Origin: UBA1930 sp943371535
GTDB lineage: Bacteria; Bacteroidota; Bacteroidia; Chitinophagales; Chitinophagaceae
Reading direction: 5' to 3'
Assembly: GCA_943371535.1 (NCBI GenBank)
Contig: CALRVE020000011.1
Coordinates: 30,790 to 94,789, forward strand
DNA length: 64,000 bases
Shown: piece by piece, positions 36,146 through 46,098 of the stretch
Numbering within the stretch: the first letter of the stretch is position 1
Layout of the letters: the number at the start of each line of letters is the position of its first letter
Notes under the pieces: model-generated
Databases searched by the model: none
The model's input: the letters and a program-made list of their open reading frames with translations, nothing else
Told to the model about the DNA's origin: nothing
Made by a program: the position numbers and the translations under genes

Positions 36146-36922
36146 ATGCATTTAATTGATACACACTGCCATTTATATTTATCTGAATTTGACCTTGATA
36201 GAGATGACGTAATTCAACGTGCACAAAAAAATGGTGTTCAACAATTTTATTTGCCAGGTATTGATAGTGAAGTGATTGATAGTATGTTACTTATGGAAGA
36301 ACAATACCCCAACATCTGTTTTCCCATGATGGGATTGCATCCTTGTTCGGTAAAAGAAAATTACAAATCGGAATTAAGTGTTGTAGAAACTTGGCTAAAG
36401 AAAAGAACATTTGTGGCTATTGGAGAAATTGGATTAGATTTTTATTGGGATAAATCTTTTGCAACGCAGCAGCAGCAAGTATTTGAGCAACAGATGCAAT
36501 GGGCTTTAGATTATCAATTGCCAATTGTAATACATTCAAGAGAAGCTATGCAAGCTACAATCAATTGTGTAAAGCCATTTGCAAAAAATGGACTCAAAGG
36601 AATTTTTCATTGTTATACAGGTAGTTACGAAAGTGCAAAAGAAATAATTAATATGAACTTTTTGCTAGGTATTGGCGGTGTAATTACGTATAAAAATGCT
36701 GGCCTTGCCGAAGTGGTAAAAAATATTGGTATTCAACATTTAGTATTAGAAACGGATGCTCCTTATTTAACGCCAGTTCCTTTTAGAGGTAAAAGAAATG
36801 AAAGCAGTTATTTGCAATATGTTATTCAAAAAATTGCCGATGAAAAAAATATTTCAGTAGAAGAAATTGCTGCAATAACTACACAAAATGCACAGCAATT
36901 ATTTGGGCAAAAAACGGTATAA
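36146..36922 (+). CDS. tatD: TatD-family metal-dependent DNase
   Basis: The 258-residue TIM-barrel hydrolase has the TatD metal-site residues: DTHCHLY (residues 5-11), GEIGLDFYW, VIHSREA, IFHCYTGS and ETDAPYLTP. I chose ATG 36146 because MHLIDTHCH matches the family start; an upstream TTG (36131) would add five residues. TatD enzymes are cytoplasmic nucleases linked to DNA repair and 3'-end trimming. It stands alone and is followed 67 bp later by tRNA-Ser. Confidence 0.94.
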   Translation: MHLIDTHCHLYLSEFDLDRDDVIQRAQKNGVQQFYLPGIDSEVIDSMLLMEEQYPNICFPMMGLHPCSVKENYKSELSVVETWLKKRTFVAIGEIGLDFYWDKSFATQQQQVFEQQMQWALDYQLPIVIHSREAMQATINCVKPFAKNGLKGIFHCYTGSYESAKEIINMNFLLGIGGVITYKNAGLAEVVKNIGIQHLVLETDAPYLTPVPFRGKRNESSYLQYVIQKIADEKNISVEEIAAITTQNAQQLFGQKTV

Positions 36923-36989
36923 AAGTTTTCAATGAATACAACAATCTTAAGGCTATTGATATTCCCTTATTTTTGCAATCCTTTAAAAT

Positions 36990-37076
36990 AGAGAGGTGTC
37001 CGAGTGGTTGAAGGAGCACGCCTGGAAAGTGTGTAAACGGGAAACTGTTTCGAGGGTTCGAATCCCTTCCTCTCTG
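36990..37076 (+). tRNA. tRNA-Ser (anticodon GGA)
   Basis: A class II tRNA of 87 nt. The acceptor AGAGAGG pairs with CCTCTCT (37069-37075). The anticodon stem CACGC/GTGTG encloses loop CTGGAAA, with the GGA anticodon at 37024-37026. The variable arm AAAC/GTTT is long, as serine tRNAs require, and the T arm reads GAGGG-TTCGAAT-CCCTT. The discriminator is G. The CCA end is not encoded (sequence continues GCAA), so it must be added after transcription. Confidence 0.96.
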
Positions 37077-37083
37077 CAAAAAA

Positions 37084-37110
37084 AATTCCCATTCTTTGGG
37101 AGTTTTTTTA
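37084..37110. terminator. Bidirectional terminator between tRNA-Ser and the DUF983 gene
   Basis: ATTCCCA and TGGGAGT form a stem with a G-T wobble around TTCTT, followed by seven T. The opposite strand also ends in a T run, so it can stop the convergent DUF983 transcript too. Confidence 0.8.
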
Positions 37111-37118
37111 TCAATTTC

Positions 37119-37571
37119 TTACCAATTATTCATGTGTTCTTTTACAATTCTTTCAGGTTCTTTTAGTTTATTTTCTTTCCAGTTGGGGTCATATTGTACA
37201 AACCAACTCAACCATAAACTTCTCGATAAACGCATCATAGGTGGTTGAATAAGTATTAGTAAAGTACATGCAGTGCCTAACCACCAAAATATGCTGTTAT
37301 CGCTAAAAGAAATGCCTAACAAAACTTTCCAAGCTATAAATGTGGCTACTAAAAATGCTACTGATAGTGCATAGCTAACATAACCTGTTCCATAGTAAAA
37401 ACCTACTTCAATTTCGGTAGGCTGCCCACAAGTTGGGCAATGTTCATGCATGGTTAAATTGTTTTTTAAATCGTATGCTTTGTTGGTAATAAATAAATTA
37501 CCTTTTCTACATCTTGGGCATTTATTAGTTAAAACACTAGTTATATAGATGGGCGTTTTTTCTTTATTCAT
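37119..37571 (-). CDS. DUF983-family membrane protein
   Basis: The 150-residue protein has four Cys in two CxxC pairs (Cys18/Cys21 in NKCPRCRKG, Cys45/Cys48 in EHCPTCGQ), forming a probable zinc ribbon. Two membrane spans follow (about residues 60-82 and 90-112). This is the DUF983 pattern. The function is unknown; in some proteobacteria the family lies near cytochrome oxidase genes, but nothing here supports that link. Its start lies 30 bp after the stop of murF, so it is probably co-transcribed with it. Confidence 0.85.
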   Translation of the reverse strand: MNKEKTPIYITSVLTNKCPRCRKGNLFITNKAYDLKNNLTMHEHCPTCGQPTEIEVGFYYGTGYVSYALSVAFLVATFIAWKVLLGISFSDNSIFWWLGTACTLLILIQPPMMRLSRSLWLSWFVQYDPNWKENKLKEPERIVKEHMNNW

Positions 37572-37601
37572 AATTGGTAAAGGTACTTTAATACTGTACG
37601 C

Positions 37602-38882
37602 TTAGTCTAAAATCTTTTCCATTTGTATGCTTCTTGAACCTTTGATTAAACAAAAGCTATTTTCAAACTTTTGTTCACTATAATAGGCTTTTGCTTCAAT
37701 TGAATTATTCATGTATAAAAATGGATGTTGTACACGTTTGAAATCTCCACCAACTAGTATTACTTGTTCCCATTTAAATTGTTGTAGTAATGCAATAATT
37801 TGCTCATGTTCTTGTATACTTTGTTCTCCCATTTCCATCATTGCACCAATGAATATTATTTTCTTTTTATCGGTTACAATAGCGGCAAAATTTTCTATTG
37901 CAGCTTTCATACTAGTGGGGTTGGCATTGTAAGCATCTAAAATTATTTTGTTGTTGCCTTTTTCTAATAATTGACTTCTGCTATTACTTGGAATATAATT
38001 TTCTATTGCTGTTTTTATTTTTTCATCTGGTACTTTAAAATATTTTCCAATGGTAACAGCACACAGAATATTGGGTAAATTATAATCTCCTACAAGTTGG
38101 GTATAAATAGTGCTTAAAGGAGTTTCCTTATTTATCGAAACTGCTAAAAACGGGTTATTGCTATGTACTTTACCTGTTACAATTCCGTCTATAGTGCCAT
38201 ATTTTATAATATTGGGTATTCCTATACTCATTGTTTGTAAATAATCATAATCCCAATACACAAACGCAGTTCCATTATTTTTTTTTAAATAATCATATAA
38301 TTCACTTTTTCCTTTTTTTATACCTTCTTCTCCACCAAAACCTTCTAAATGAGCTTTGCCACAATTAGTAATAATGCCATGTGTTGGTAAGGTATAAGTG
38401 CAATAACTTTCTATTTCTTTTTGATGATTGGCTCCCATTTCTATTACAGCCATTTGTGCATTTAATGGAATGCTTAAAATAGTTAAGGGTACACCAATAT
38501 GATTGTTTAGATTTCCTTGAGTAGTATAAGTTGTAAAATGGCTTGCCAAAACTGTACTTACCAATTCTTTGGTAGTTGTTTTACCATTGCTACCTGTAAT
38601 AGTAATAAACGGAATATTGAATTGTTGTCTGTGATGTTTGGCTAGGTTTTGTAGGGTGCTTAATGCATTGGTGGTTACTATAATACGATCGTTGGATCCA
38701 TCTATTGGCTCATCTACAATTGCATAGGCAGCACCTTTTGTTAAGGCTTCTTTTACAAATTGATTGCCATTAAAATTGGGACCTTTTAGTGCAAAAAATA
38801 AATCACCTTGCTTAATTTTTCTGGTATCTGTTTGAATAGATGGGTATTGTAAATACAGTTGATACAGTTGTGTTATTTCCAC
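37602..38882 (-). CDS. murF: UDP-N-acetylmuramoyl-tripeptide--D-alanyl-D-alanine ligase
   Basis: MurF performs the last cytoplasmic step of peptidoglycan precursor synthesis, joining D-Ala-D-Ala to UDP-MurNAc-tripeptide with ATP. The 426-residue protein has an N-terminal UMP-binding region (ALKGPNFNGNQFV), the ATP loop TITGSNGKTTTKEL (GSNGKT at 97-102), VIEMGANHQKEI, and the C-terminal LDAYNANPTSM. The start codon is GTG (38882). A terminator separates it from the upstream gldJ gene, although in Flavobacterium murF is also found beside gldJ. Confidence 0.96.
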   Translation of the reverse strand: MEITQLYQLYLQYPSIQTDTRKIKQGDLFFALKGPNFNGNQFVKEALTKGAAYAIVDEPIDGSNDRIIVTTNALSTLQNLAKHHRQQFNIPFITITGSNGKTTTKELVSTVLASHFTTYTTQGNLNNHIGVPLTILSIPLNAQMAVIEMGANHQKEIESYCTYTLPTHGIITNCGKAHLEGFGGEEGIKKGKSELYDYLKKNNGTAFVYWDYDYLQTMSIGIPNIIKYGTIDGIVTGKVHSNNPFLAVSINKETPLSTIYTQLVGDYNLPNILCAVTIGKYFKVPDEKIKTAIENYIPSNSRSQLLEKGNNKIILDAYNANPTSMKAAIENFAAIVTDKKKIIFIGAMMEMGEQSIQEHEQIIALLQQFKWEQVILVGGDFKRVQHPFLYMNNSIEAKAYYSEQKFENSFCLIKGSRSIQMEKILD

Positions 38883-38954
38883 TTGATACTTTTTATCAAA
38901 AATAAATGCTTTATTTCTGTGTTCACAAATTATTCATTTATTACTGGAAAAGAA

Positions 38955-38983
38955 AAAGCCATCAATTTTAAATTGATGGCTTT
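38955..38983 (-). terminator. Terminator downstream of gldJ
   Basis: AAAGCCATCAATTT (38955-38968) is fully complementary to AAATTGATGGCTTT (38970-38983). Read on the minus strand it is followed by a T-rich stretch. It lies between gldJ and murF. Confidence 0.8.
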
Positions 38984-39035
38984 AACTTTTTGTCTTTCAC
39001 TTTTTCAAGTTCAAGAACGCTGTATTTACCTTTCC

Positions 39036-40601
39036 TTATTTCTTTTGTCTTCTTGCTGGGAAGAAGTTACCTGTTTTAATATTTGCTCTGGTGCCTTCTG
39101 GTGCACCATAATGTGTCATAGCACAACGGAAACCAATGGTACTGCTGCTTTGATCTTCTTCTAAAAATCTTCTTGCACCCGGACTTAACCAAAATGGTCT
39201 ATCGTTCCAACTACCACCTTTAATTACTCTTGATTTATCTGAAATTAAAGTAGTAGTACCATAATTATAGGTAGATGATTTTCCTTCTAAAGTAGCATCA
39301 CCATCTAGGTAGTCAATTGCATAAGATTTTTGGTAGTTTCTACGCTTCTTTAATAATGAATCTGGCTCATTTTCCATAACTACTCTACCTAAAGAATCTT
39401 TGCTTGCTTCACCAGCCGAATCTTTTTTCACTCTTTTGAAAACGTTACCTCTAAAGTAGTTAAAGTCGTCTCCTTCTAATGTGGTTAATGGTCTGTAAAC
39501 GTCGGCAACCCACTCACTTACGTTGCCACTCATGTTGTATAAACCAAATCCATTAGGGAAGAAAGCTCCAATCTCAGCTGGTATTGCACTTCTATCATTT
39601 AAACCACCTGCAACACCCATATTATCTCCAGAACCTCTTTTAAAGTTGGCTAAGAATGCACCTTGAAAAGCACCACGACGAGTAGATCTTAAATTATCGT
39701 AACCATCGTTTCTCCAAGCATAAATTTGTTTGTTGGCAATTACTTCTTCACCTCTATTCTTTTCGCTACTGCGTTTTTGAGGGTTTTCCATTACATAACC
39801 ATAGGCTGCATATTCCCACTCAGCTTCTGTTGGTAAACGATAATCACCATATAAAATACCATCATCAAACTTGGCTTGACGAGGTTGGCCCTTAGAATCT
39901 CTTAATGGACTTTTCTTACTTGGTGGAGTTTTAGGTCGGTATAAACCCATTAAATAAGACTTTGTATTAAAGTTTTCTTCTTGTACATTATTCATACCAC
40001 CTTTAGCATAATCTTTTTCGTTGATTACACCTTTTTCTATTAAAGCTCTTTCGTTTACACGATCAGTTCTCCAAATACAAAAATCAAAAGCTTGTTTCCA
40101 AGTTACACCTACAACAGGATAATAGTTGTATGACGGATGACGGAAATAATACTCTACGTATGGTTCGTTATACGATAATTCACTTCTCCAAACCAAAGTG
40201 TCTGGTTTAACATCTTCAATGGCTTGCTTGTATTTTTCATCATCACCAAAAGTGCTTTCTACCCAATAAATATATTCACGGTAGTGCACATTGGCAACTT
40301 CAGTTTTATCAATAAAAAATGAGTTAACTGTAACACGTTTTGGAATATTATTCCAATCGCCCATTACATCTTCTTGAGAAGCACCCATTGTAAATGTACC
40401 ACCTTGTACAAAAACCAATCCAGGACCGGTTTTAATATCTTTTGGTTTTGCAACTGTGAAGCCGCCTGTTTTTTTATCGTTGTAAGCCCAACCGGTTACA
40501 GCCGATTTTTCTTGCTTCTTTTTAAAAGATTTACAGGATGCTAATGAACCGATGGTTGCAATCAGCAATGTACAATTTCTAATTCCTGCTAACATTCGCA
40601 T
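39036..40601 (-). CDS. gldJ: Gliding motility / T9SS lipoprotein GldJ (FGE-sulfatase-like fold)
   Basis: The protein is a lipoprotein by its lipobox (LASC, Cys23). It has a formylglycine-generating-enzyme-like fold (VFVQGGTFTMGASQEDVMG, FFIDKTEVANVHYREYI, NMSGNVSEWVADVY, GFRCAMTHYG). GldJ and GldK share this fold. The N-terminal TGWAYNDKKTGGF and GLVFVQGGTFTMG pattern, as I recall it, matches GldJ, which stabilises the other Gld proteins and organises the gliding track. The 521 residues are close to the Flavobacterium protein. Adjacent porU and murF also fit the GldJ neighbourhood. The start may be the first ATG or the one two codons in. Confidence 0.88.
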   Translation of the reverse strand: MRMLAGIRNCTLLIATIGSLASCKSFKKKQEKSAVTGWAYNDKKTGGFTVAKPKDIKTGPGLVFVQGGTFTMGASQEDVMGDWNNIPKRVTVNSFFIDKTEVANVHYREYIYWVESTFGDDEKYKQAIEDVKPDTLVWRSELSYNEPYVEYYFRHPSYNYYPVVGVTWKQAFDFCIWRTDRVNERALIEKGVINEKDYAKGGMNNVQEENFNTKSYLMGLYRPKTPPSKKSPLRDSKGQPRQAKFDDGILYGDYRLPTEAEWEYAAYGYVMENPQKRSSEKNRGEEVIANKQIYAWRNDGYDNLRSTRRGAFQGAFLANFKRGSGDNMGVAGGLNDRSAIPAEIGAFFPNGFGLYNMSGNVSEWVADVYRPLTTLEGDDFNYFRGNVFKRVKKDSAGEASKDSLGRVVMENEPDSLLKKRRNYQKSYAIDYLDGDATLEGKSSTYNYGTTTLISDKSRVIKGGSWNDRPFWLSPGARRFLEEDQSSSTIGFRCAMTHYGAPEGTRANIKTGNFFPARRQKK

Positions 40602-40739
40602 TGTTGAAAGGTTTGAGTGATATGAACGTTGGTTTTATAAAATTATTGCCTTAACAGACGTTGCGAATATATATGTTTTATTGAAACAATGATAAAACAA
40701 CACAAATTTTGATTGTTACTAAAACCATAATTTTATTGC

Positions 40740-43700
40740 TTGAATCACAAATTGCTTTACTTTTTAGGTATGATTTGGGCTAAAATTAGATATTGCTTAA
40801 TAATAATTGTGTTGTTGGTCGTAAATGTAACCACCATTTTGGCTCAAAGAAATTATGCAAATAATAGTGTTTTAGCTACTGGAAGTTGGTACAAAATGGC
40901 AACAACCCAAGAGGGTATTTACAAAATTGATGTTCCTTTTTTACAGAGTTTGGGTGTGAATACCAGCAACTTAGCTTCAAATTCAATTAAAATATTTGGA
41001 AATGCTCATTTTTTGCCCGATGAAAGAAATATTCTTGAAAGGCTGGATGATTTGCAAGAATTGGCTTTAGAAGTAATAGATGGCGGTGATGGCATTTTTA
41101 ACGCAAACGATTACGTACTTTTTTATGCTTCGGCAGTAAATAGTTGGCAAAATGATAGTTTGAATAGAAGATTTATACATCAAAACAATTTATTCTCCGA
41201 TTCTTTATACTATTTTTTAACTATTGGAGGAATTGGTAAAAGAATAAGCATTCAAAATAATATTTCCCCTTCAAACAGCACTGTAAGCAGTTTTAACGAT
41301 AGATATTTTTATGAGGTAGATAAAATAAATTTCTTGAATAGTGGAAAAGAATGGTTGGGAGAGGAGTTTAGCAATTTACCCGGCAATAGCACCAATAAAA
41401 ATTTTAATTTTTCATTATCTGGCTTAGAAACATCTACACCTGTGCATTTGGCAACTAGTTTTGCTGTAAGAAGCATTGGAACTGCAAGTAGTTTTACTAT
41501 TTCAGTCAACAATTTATTATTGCCCTCTATAAATGGTGGAAGTATTTCAGGTAATTATCTAGATGCTTTTGCAACGTTGGTTGCAAGAAGTTATGATGTA
41601 GCTATTGCTAATAATTCTATTAACATTAATTTTTCTTTTCAACCAGCAAATGCAGCTGCACAAGGTTGGTTAAATTGGTTTGAACTGCACAGTAGGCGAA
41701 GTTTAAACATGAATAATCAACAACAATTGTTGTTTAGAGACTGGCAATCGGTTTCGGCAAATTCAGTAGCAAATTTTATTGTAAGTGGTACCAATGCCAA
41801 TACAACTATTTGGGATATTACTCACCCAACACAACCCCAAAAAATGACTGTAAATTTTAGTCAGGGGCAAAGCAGTTTTGTAAACAATGCCAATAGGTTG
41901 AGAGAGTATATTGCTTTTAACAATACTAATTTTTTAACACCTCAAATTAGTGGTAAAATAAACAATCAAAATTTGCACAATAGTAGCCCTCGAAACTACA
42001 TTATTATTACACATCCAAATTATTTAAATGAGGCAAAACGATTGGCTTTATTCCATCAACAACAATATGGTTATACAACATTTGTTGCTTCTGTAAATGA
42101 AATTTACAACGAGTTTTCTGGGGGCATTGCAACACCTGTAGCTATTAGAGATTTTATTAAAATGTATTACGATAAAGCAGGAGCCGATACAACAAAAAGA
42201 CCTCAATATGTATTGTTATTTGGGGCTGCGTCTTTTGATTATAAAAATAGAATTTCTAATAATACCAATTTTGTTCCTGCTTATCAAAGTATAAACTCTT
42301 TAGATCCTTTAATTACCTACACTTCAGACGATTTTTTTGGTTTGTTAGATGATGCAGATGACGTAAACCTTACATCACCCCCATCGTTACTAGATATTGC
42401 CATAGGAAGGTTGCCTGTAACTAATATTAATGAAGCGAAAAACACAGTAGATAAAATTATTAACTATCATGCAGCAAATACTTTTGGTTCTTGGAGAAAT
42501 AATACCATTTTTACTGCAGATGATAAAGATGGAAACGTGCATTTGAATGATGCAGAATTAATTAGTAGCAAAGCTTTTACCACCAATCCATTATTGAATC
42601 AAGATAAAATTTATTTAGATGCTTTCCCATTAGTAAGTGGAAGTGGAAGTGGCAGATATCCTGAAGTAAATAGTGCCATTGTGAATAGTATTTTTAAAGG
42701 AGCATTGTTATTTAATTACAGTGGACATGGAGGTTATCAACGATTGGCAGATGAAGCAATTTTTGGACAAGAAGAAGCCAATCAATTAAATAATGCTGCT
42801 AAGTTGCCTCTTTTTGTTACCGCCACATGCGATTTTGCACCTTATGACGATCCTACAAAAAATGCACTTGGCTCAACATTGTTAGTGGGTGGAAAAACAG
42901 GAGCAATTGCATTGGTTACTACTACTAGAATTGTTTTTGCGTTTAGCAACAGAATTATGAATGATAATTTTCTGGCCATTTTATTATCAAAAAATAGCAA
43001 CAATGGTTATTTAACTTTAGGAGAAGCAATTAAAAGAGCAAAGAATTTTACCTATCAAACTTTTAGTGATGTAAATAATAACAGAAAATTTACCTTACTT
43101 GGAGATCCAGGCATTCAATTAGCTTTTCCAAAAATGAATATGCAGTTAATGTCTATTAATAACATGCCATTAAATGGAACCGATACATTAAAAGCATTAG
43201 AAAAATATACTTTTATAGGAAGAGTGGTAGACGCAAATGGGGTTACAGCAAATAGTTTTAATGGAACTGTTTATCCAACTATTTTCGATAAAGTTCAAAC
43301 CCTACAAACATTAGGTAACAATGCAGCAAGCCCAATTACCAATTTCAATCAACAAAAAAATATTCTCTATAAAGGCAAAGCCTCTGTAAATAATGGGTTG
43401 TTTAGTTTTTCTTTTATTGTACCAAAAGATATTAATTATCAATTTGGTAATGGACGATTAAGTTTATATGCCGATAATGGAATTACCGATGCCAATGGAG
43501 TTGCAAGTAATTTTTTAATTGGGGGAACGAGTAGTACTTTTAATACAGATAGGGTTGGACCAAACATAAAAGCATATTTGAATGATGAGAAATTTATAAA
43601 TGGAGGTTTAGTAAATGAAAATCCATTGCTTATATTAAAGCTATTCGATTCTACAGGAATAAATACAGTTGGTTCAGGCATTGGGCACGATATAACAGCT

Positions 43701-44207
43701 ATTTTAGATGGAAATGAAAAAAATATTATTGTATTAAATAATTTTTATGAAGCTGATACCGATAGTTATCAAAGTGGCATTATTAGGTATCAATTACCCA
43801 AGCTAGATAATGGAGTTCATTTTTTAAAAATAAAAGTTTGGGATGTAGCCAATAATTCTAGTGAAATAATCGTTGAGTTTGTTGTACAGCAAAGAGAAGC
43901 TTTACAAATTAGTCGTGTTCTGAACTATCCCAACCCATTTACTAGTAAAACAAACTTTTGGTTCGAGCATAATCAGCCAAATTCAAACCTAAAAGTGCTG
44001 ATAAATATTTTTAGTATTACTGGCAAATTGGTTCATCAAATTCAAAAAAATATTAGCACAATTGGTAATAGTGTAAATGATATAGAATGGGATGGAAAAG
44101 ATAGAAACAGCGAAAAATTGGGTAGAGGTGTCTATATTTATCGTATTATTGTTACCAATTCTGCTGGTTTAAAAGCAGAAGCAACACAAAAACTATATTT
44201 GCTCTAA
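40740..44207 (+). CDS. porU: T9SS type A C-terminal sortase PorU (peptidase C25 family)
   Basis: PorU is the outer-membrane-associated transpeptidase that removes the type A sorting domain of T9SS cargo and attaches the cargo to the anchor. The 1,155-residue protein has a gingipain-type catalytic domain with His663 (FNYSGHGGY) and Cys697 (VTATCDFAPY). Its own C-terminal region carries a T9SS-like domain (LNYPNPFTSKTNFWFE, GRGVYIYRIIV). The start is TTG (40740), since the next ATG is 10 codons later; both starts retain the hydrophobic signal segment (IIIVLLVVNVTTILAQ). It diverges from gldJ and is followed by porV. Confidence 0.94.
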   Translation: MNHKLLYFLGMIWAKIRYCLIIIVLLVVNVTTILAQRNYANNSVLATGSWYKMATTQEGIYKIDVPFLQSLGVNTSNLASNSIKIFGNAHFLPDERNILERLDDLQELALEVIDGGDGIFNANDYVLFYASAVNSWQNDSLNRRFIHQNNLFSDSLYYFLTIGGIGKRISIQNNISPSNSTVSSFNDRYFYEVDKINFLNSGKEWLGEEFSNLPGNSTNKNFNFSLSGLETSTPVHLATSFAVRSIGTASSFTISVNNLLLPSINGGSISGNYLDAFATLVARSYDVAIANNSININFSFQPANAAAQGWLNWFELHSRRSLNMNNQQQLLFRDWQSVSANSVANFIVSGTNANTTIWDITHPTQPQKMTVNFSQGQSSFVNNANRLREYIAFNNTNFLTPQISGKINNQNLHNSSPRNYIIITHPNYLNEAKRLALFHQQQYGYTTFVASVNEIYNEFSGGIATPVAIRDFIKMYYDKAGADTTKRPQYVLLFGAASFDYKNRISNNTNFVPAYQSINSLDPLITYTSDDFFGLLDDADDVNLTSPPSLLDIAIGRLPVTNINEAKNTVDKIINYHAANTFGSWRNNTIFTADDKDGNVHLNDAELISSKAFTTNPLLNQDKIYLDAFPLVSGSGSGRYPEVNSAIVNSIFKGALLFNYSGHGGYQRLADEAIFGQEEANQLNNAAKLPLFVTATCDFAPYDDPTKNALGSTLLVGGKTGAIALVTTTRIVFAFSNRIMNDNFLAILLSKNSNNGYLTLGEAIKRAKNFTYQTFSDVNNNRKFTLLGDPGIQLAFPKMNMQLMSINNMPLNGTDTLKALEKYTFIGRVVDANGVTANSFNGTVYPTIFDKVQTLQTLGNNAASPITNFNQQKNILYKGKASVNNGLFSFSFIVPKDINYQFGNGRLSLYADNGITDANGVASNFLIGGTSSTFNTDRVGPNIKAYLNDEKFINGGLVNENPLLILKLFDSTGINTVGSGIGHDITAILDGNEKNIIVLNNFYEADTDSYQSGIIRYQLPKLDNGVHFLKIKVWDVANNSSEIIVEFVVQQREALQISRVLNYPNPFTSKTNFWFEHNQPNSNLKVLINIFSITGKLVHQIQKNISTIGNSVNDIEWDGKDRNSEKLGRGVYIYRIIVTNSAGLKAEATQKLYLL

Positions 44208-44327
44208 CAAAAACTATCGAATGGTCTGATTTTTTACTCAATTATTTCAATGGTCAATTACACAACATTTGGCTGATTGAAATATTCTTTTATTTTTACA
44301 ATTCTTAATTTAAAATCATTGACCTCG

Positions 44328-45503
44328 ATGAGACATTCAACATTGAAAGTTGCAGCGGCATTAATTATTAGTGGTTCATTGCTTTCAACAAACTCGCAAG
44401 CACAATCAACCGAAACGATAAATGTAGTAACATCTGCTGTTCCTTTTTTACGAATTTCACCCGATGCAAGAGCAGGTGGAATGGGAGATGTGGGCATTGC
44501 AACAGCACCTGATGCCAATTCAGCTTTTTGGAACTTGGCTAAAATTCCTTTTGCTAAACAAAAAACAGCTGTTGGTGTAACTTATACGCCTTGGTTAAAA
44601 GATTTAGGATTAACTGATGTGTATTTGGCAAGCTTATCTGCTTATCGTCAGCTAGATGAAGAACAAGCAATTGCAGCTTCCATTCGTTATTTCAGCTTAG
44701 GCAATATTCAGTTTACCGATTTTGCTGGAAATCCATTAAACGAAGGTCGTCCAAGAGAATTTTCAATAGACTTTGGCTATACCAGAAAATTAAATACTAA
44801 ATTATCTTTAGGAGTTGCTTTACGTTATATTAACTCAAGCTTAGCAAATGGTGCTCCCGGAGGAACAGCTTATAAAGCAGGTAATGCAATTGCAGGTGAT
44901 CTTTCTTTATTTCATAATGGATTAAGCGAAGAAGGCAATGGCTGGAGCTGGGGGCTTGTACTATCAAACCTTGGTTCTAAAATTAGTTATACCAACGATG
45001 CTGCCAATAGAGATTATATACCTGCAAATTTGGGTATTGGTGTAGCTTATACCAAGGTATTTGATGAAACTAGTAAAATTACTTTTGGTTTAGATATTAA
45101 TAAATTAATGGTTCCAACACCACCTATTCCAATTCCTTTAACAGAGCCAGATGCCGATATAAGAAACGAAGCATTATTGGCCGAATATAGAAACCAAGGT
45201 GTATTGAGTAGTTGGTTTAAATCTTTTGGCGATGCTGGAAGTTTTGGAAATGAATTAAAAGAGTTTCAAATTTCGGTAGGAGCCGAGTATATGTATAATG
45301 ATCAATTTGCTATACGTGCAGGTTATTTTTATGAAGATAAAAACAAAGGCAATCGTAAGTATTTTACTGTTGGTGCAGGTTTAAAATACAATGTAATTGG
45401 TTTGAATTTTTCTTATTTAGTACCATCTGGAAGTGGTATTACAAGAAATCCTTTATCTAATACACTTCGTTTTGGTGTGACGTTCGACATTGCAAATAAT
45501 TAA
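44328..45503 (+). CDS. porV: T9SS outer membrane protein PorV (LptO)
   Basis: PorV is a 14-stranded outer-membrane beta-barrel that takes cargo from SprA and delivers it to the PorU attachment complex. The 391-residue protein has a signal peptide (MRHSTLKVAAALIISGSLLSTNSQAQ) and the family opening segment FLRISPDARAGGMGDVGIAT. Strand-rich sequence follows through to LRFGVTFDIANN. I use the ATG at 44328 because it opens the signal peptide; an upstream TTG (44277) would add 17 residues. It lies 120 bp after porU, and the porU-porV pairing is typical. Confidence 0.94.
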   Translation: MRHSTLKVAAALIISGSLLSTNSQAQSTETINVVTSAVPFLRISPDARAGGMGDVGIATAPDANSAFWNLAKIPFAKQKTAVGVTYTPWLKDLGLTDVYLASLSAYRQLDEEQAIAASIRYFSLGNIQFTDFAGNPLNEGRPREFSIDFGYTRKLNTKLSLGVALRYINSSLANGAPGGTAYKAGNAIAGDLSLFHNGLSEEGNGWSWGLVLSNLGSKISYTNDAANRDYIPANLGIGVAYTKVFDETSKITFGLDINKLMVPTPPIPIPLTEPDADIRNEALLAEYRNQGVLSSWFKSFGDAGSFGNELKEFQISVGAEYMYNDQFAIRAGYFYEDKNKGNRKYFTVGAGLKYNVIGLNFSYLVPSGSGITRNPLSNTLRFGVTFDIANN

Positions 45504-45534
45504 TTCATTGTTGCATATCTAACATATTTAATTC

Positions 45535-45566
45535 AAAAACGAAGGTTTGATATAACCTTCGTTTTT
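45535..45566 (+). terminator. Terminator after porV
   Basis: AAAAACGAAGGTT (45535-45547) is fully complementary to AACCTTCGTTTTT (45554-45566), with a 6-nt loop and a T run. It separates the T9SS block from ispF. Confidence 0.88.
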
Positions 45567-45605
45567 ATTTATAAAAATTTATTGCTAATAAAAGATTGAA
45601 TTTGA

Positions 45606-46082
45606 ATGAGTATAAGAATTGGTTTTGGAATAGATTTTCATCAATTGGTTGAAGGAAGAGATTTGTGGATTGGTGGTGTTAAAATACCTCATTATAAAGG
45701 AGCGTTAGGGCATAGCGATGCCGATGTTTTGTTACATGCCATTTGCGATGCATTATTAGGTGCTGCTTGTTTAGGCGATATTGGTGTTCATTTTCCAGAT
45801 ACATCGAGTGAGTTCAAAAATATTGACAGTAAAATTCTATTGCAAAAAACTTACGAATTAATACAAGCAGAAGGCTACCGTGTAGGTAATATAGATTGTA
45901 CTTTATGTTTAGAATTGCCCAAGATAAAACCACATATTCAGCAAATGCAAGCAGTTATTGCTGCAATATTGAATATTACCGAAAAAGACGTTTCTATTAA
46001 AGCCACTACTACCGAAAAAATGGGTTTTGCAGGCAGAGAAGAAGGCTTATTTGCTTATGCATCTACATTATTATTCTCTTAA
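45606..46082 (+). CDS. ispF: 2-C-methyl-D-erythritol 2,4-cyclodiphosphate synthase
   Basis: IspF cyclises CDP-methylerythritol 2-phosphate in the MEP route to isoprenoids, which also feeds uppS in this window. The 158-residue protein has the Zn ligands Asp10 and His12 (GFGIDFHQ) and His44 (DVLLHAICDALLGA), plus the TTTEKMGFAGREEG tail. The length is standard. It is followed by the nucleotide-sugar dehydrogenase after 16 bp. Confidence 0.97.
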   Translation: MSIRIGFGIDFHQLVEGRDLWIGGVKIPHYKGALGHSDADVLLHAICDALLGAACLGDIGVHFPDTSSEFKNIDSKILLQKTYELIQAEGYRVGNIDCTLCLELPKIKPHIQQMQAVIAAILNITEKDVSIKATTTEKMGFAGREEGLFAYASTLLFS

Positions 46083-46098
46083 TTTATATATAATCAAC

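Noticed and set aside
36879..37079. Minus-strand frame over tRNA-Ser
   Set aside because: It covers a complete tRNA gene and has no protein features.
46027..46098. Upstream start for the nucleotide sugar dehydrogenase
   Set aside because: It would overlap ispF and add residues before the family N-terminus; the ATG at 46099 fits.
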